From NCBI GenBank assembly GCA_030045935.1, contig JASIEN010000035.1, positions 1 to 15,508 of the forward strand: DNA of 15,508 nucleotides, written 5' to 3'. How positions within the stretch are numbered: position 1 is the first letter of the stretch; every line of letters begins with the position of its first letter. Under the pieces are notes generated by a model. The model was not told where the DNA came from. It searched no databases and saw nothing but the letters and a program-made list of their open reading frames with translations. The DNA is from Candidatus Sulfotelmatobacter sp. (GTDB lineage Bacteria > Acidobacteriota > Terriglobia > Terriglobales > Acidobacteriaceae). Below, piece by piece: positions 14,063 to 15,508 of this stretch. The position numbers and the translations under genes were made by a program.

Positions 14063-14758
14063 ATGAACTCAACCAAACGGACTGCGAGGATTGCAGGCCT
14101 TCTCTACCTGGTGAACGGAGTGACGGGCTTCTTCGGCATCATCTATGTGCCGAACCGCCTGATCGTATCCGGAAACGCCGCCGCAACAGCCAGCAACATC
14201 CGCGCTTCCGAGGGGCTTTACCGGCTTGGTATCGCCTCCGAACTGATCTGCGCGGCTGAATTTGCCTTCCTGCTGTGGGCGCTTTACCAACTACTCGGGG
14301 GAGTGAACAGGACGCAAGCGTCGTTAATGGTTGTCCTGGGTTTGGTGTTCGTCCCAATCATGTGTGTGAATGTGCTAAATGAGATCGCTGCCCTGATGTT
14401 GCTCCATGGTGCAGACTTCTTGTCCGCACTGGATAGACGCCAAGCGGAGGCTATGGCGATGCTGTTCCTCGATTTGCATCGTTACGGATATACGGTCGGC
14501 TGGATCTTTGGCCTGTGGCTTTTCCCGTTCGGCGTTCTTGTATTCAGATCGGGTTTCCTTCCCCGCATCCTGGGTGTTCTGCTGATCGCTGCGGGCTTCG
14601 GCTATCTGGCGGACAGCTTTACGCCGTTGCTTCTGCCGAGCTACGCAGATATCGTGGGCCGTTTCGCCAGCATCACGTTAACCTTGGGCGAACCGACGAT
14701 TATCTTGTGGCTCGTAATTAGGGGTGCCAAGGACCAATCGTTAGAAGCCACAGGATGA
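14063..14758 (+). CDS. DUF4386 family membrane protein
   Basis: This 231-aa integral-membrane protein has about six helices. The N-terminus (TKRTARIAGLLYLVNGVTGFFG) followed by the polar stretch ASNIRASEGLYRLGIASELI is the hallmark of DUF4386. So are the later DLHRYGYTVGWIFGLWLFPFGVLVFRS and SGFLPRILGVLL with the helix FGYLADSF. The family is widespread but uncharacterised. The ATG at 14063 is chosen over the upstream open frame because GAAGGAG lies 5-6 nt ahead and the family start fits. It is the last gene of the operon: the next start is about 165 bp further on behind its own promoter-like box. Confidence 0.88.
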   Translation: MNSTKRTARIAGLLYLVNGVTGFFGIIYVPNRLIVSGNAAATASNIRASEGLYRLGIASELICAAEFAFLLWALYQLLGGVNRTQASLMVVLGLVFVPIMCVNVLNEIAALMLLHGADFLSALDRRQAEAMAMLFLDLHRYGYTVGWIFGLWLFPFGVLVFRSGFLPRILGVLLIAAGFGYLADSFTPLLLPSYADIVGRFASITLTLGEPTIILWLVIRGAKDQSLEATG

Positions 14759-14876
14759 AGCCGACACCTTTCACGCTCGAGACACCCGACGCTTTGCTTA
14801 ACATCTTCCCCTCCAGTCACATACAAGAAATCACACAAACCTCCGCATAACTGTATCCGCGTTCCGCGATCGCATC

Positions 14877-14882
14877 TATAAT
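14877..14882 (+). promoter_or_regulatory. Candidate -10 box upstream of the PDZ protein gene
   Basis: A perfect TATAAT lies 40 bp before the first in-frame ATG (14923). No good -35 hexamer is present 16-18 bp upstream, so this may be an activator-dependent promoter or a chance match. The 164-bp gap 14759-14922 shows no terminator or other gene. Confidence 0.35.
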
Positions 14883-14922
14883 CTTGGAAGTTGCTTTAGA
14901 TGCAAGACTTAGCACTTCCAAT

Positions 14923-15508
14923 ATGGGAAATGGCATGGCAGCGAACGTGCTTACCTCTAATCAACCGGCCCCTGATCGCGGGCAGAATCGGTTGCGGCCC
15001 GCCACAAAACCGGGAGGTTCGCCGCCCAATCCCATGAACCGCGAAAGCCCAGCTCGATCGGTTGCGGTTGTCCTCTTCCTCCTTACCATCGCGGCGGTTG
15101 TCTTCGGGGCCTTAAATTTCAAGGCTGAATGGAAGTTCCAGACGCCGGACGACGGTGTGTGGTGGGTGGAGCATGAGGGAAGGCTGACCGCCGACCGCGT
15201 GGAACCGAGCGGACCCGGAGCACGGGCAGGAATCAAACCCGGCGATCAGCTGATCTCGGCCAACGGACGGGAAGTCCGGAACATGCCTGGGCTGGAGCGT
15301 CAGCTCTATCAAATGGGCGTCTGGTCGAAGGTGGATTATGCGTTGGTGCGGGGGCCGGTACCGATCGATTCCAGCGTGATTCTGATTCCCGCGGAGCGGT
15401 CGCTGAACAATTGGCTGCGGCTGATCGCGCTGATCTACCTAGGCATCGGACTTTACGTTCTGCTTAGGCGCTGGACGGCGCCCGGGTCGACTCACTTTTA
15501 TATTTTCT
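14923..15508 (+). CDS. PDZ-domain membrane protein, probable sensor (partial, runs off right edge)
   Basis: From ATG 14923 (alternatives in frame at 14935 and 15034) the frame is open to the edge, about 195 residues. The first ~40 residues are polar and Pro-rich. A hydrophobic helix follows (ARSVAVVLFLLTIAAVVFGA). Then comes a PDZ domain whose core reads GPGARAGIKPGDQLISANGREV and continues to KVDYALVRG. A second helix (WLRLIALIYLGIGLYVLLRR) begins just before the end. The layout resembles acidobacterial PDZ-7TM proteins that end in a histidine-kinase or ATPase module (recalled), but the output domain is outside the window. The upstream ATGs lack a Shine-Dalgarno. The ATG at 15034 has GGGAGG but too far away, so the exact start is open. 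Confidence 0.75.
   Translation, partial: MGNGMAANVLTSNQPAPDRGQNRLRPATKPGGSPPNPMNRESPARSVAVVLFLLTIAAVVFGALNFKAEWKFQTPDDGVWWVEHEGRLTADRVEPSGPGARAGIKPGDQLISANGREVRNMPGLERQLYQMGVWSKVDYALVRGPVPIDSSVILIPAERSLNNWLRLIALIYLGIGLYVLLRRWTAPGSTHFYIF

Noticed and set aside
1..15508. CRISPR array, tRNA, insertion sequence or prophage
   Set aside because: No regularly spaced repeats, tRNA-like cloverleaf, transposase or phage protein was seen on either strand.

Overview
The window looks like an ordinary chromosomal segment of a fairly GC-rich Gram-negative bacterium. The best guess is Acidobacteriota (Terriglobia / Koribacter-like). That guess is inference: it rests on the gene families (stand-alone Rv2525c-like DUF1906 protein, DUF6632/DUF2306/DUF4386 membrane proteins, PDZ-headed membrane sensor) and on the style of the extragenic hairpins, not on a marker gene. 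No tRNA, rRNA, transposase, phage gene or CRISPR array is visible.

Layout. (1) Positions 1-1925, minus strand: part of a cytochrome c maturation operon, ccmE-ccmA-ccmB. ccmB runs off the left edge. CcmE is the unusual Cys-type (CxxxY) instead of the classical His-type haem chaperone. (2) 2157-3941, plus: a Tat-exported, BBE-type FAD oxidoreductase with both residues expected for bicovalent FAD. (3) 4034-5512, minus: a complete DegP/HtrA periplasmic protease with two PDZ domains, convergent with the oxidase. (4) 5513-6278: about 770 bp with no credible gene. It holds two GC-rich hairpin repeats, then an AT-rich tract with short direct repeats and a perfect 8+8 palindrome beside a TTGACA box. 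(5) 6279-6932, plus: a DUF1906 glycoside-hydrolase-like protein. (6) 7134-8228, plus: murB. (7) 8549-9109, plus: a secreted His-rich protein of unknown function, preceded by a promoter with an 18-bp near-palindrome and a leader that could fold over its own ribosome binding site. (8) 9193-14758, plus: a tightly packed operon of eight genes. In order these are a YtrA-type GntR repressor, an ABC ATPase, its ABC-2 permease, a 73-aa two-helix protein, a 243-aa membrane protein, a DUF2306 protein fused to TPR repeats, a DUF6632-like protein and a DUF4386 protein. (9) 14923 to the right edge, plus: the N-terminus of a PDZ-containing membrane protein, probably a sensor.

How they fit together. The ccm genes export haem and attach it during cytochrome c assembly. 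DegP, MurB and the Tat-exported oxidase are envelope functions. The most system-like part is 9193-14758. A GntR/YtrA repressor normally controls the ABC exporter next to it. Here five further small integral-membrane proteins follow, with 4-bp overlaps or short gaps and strong Shine-Dalgarno sites. Two of these neighbours (243 aa and 401 aa) share a His-containing motif layout, and the second carries a soluble TPR tail. Together they suggest a regulated membrane module whose substrate I cannot name from sequence.
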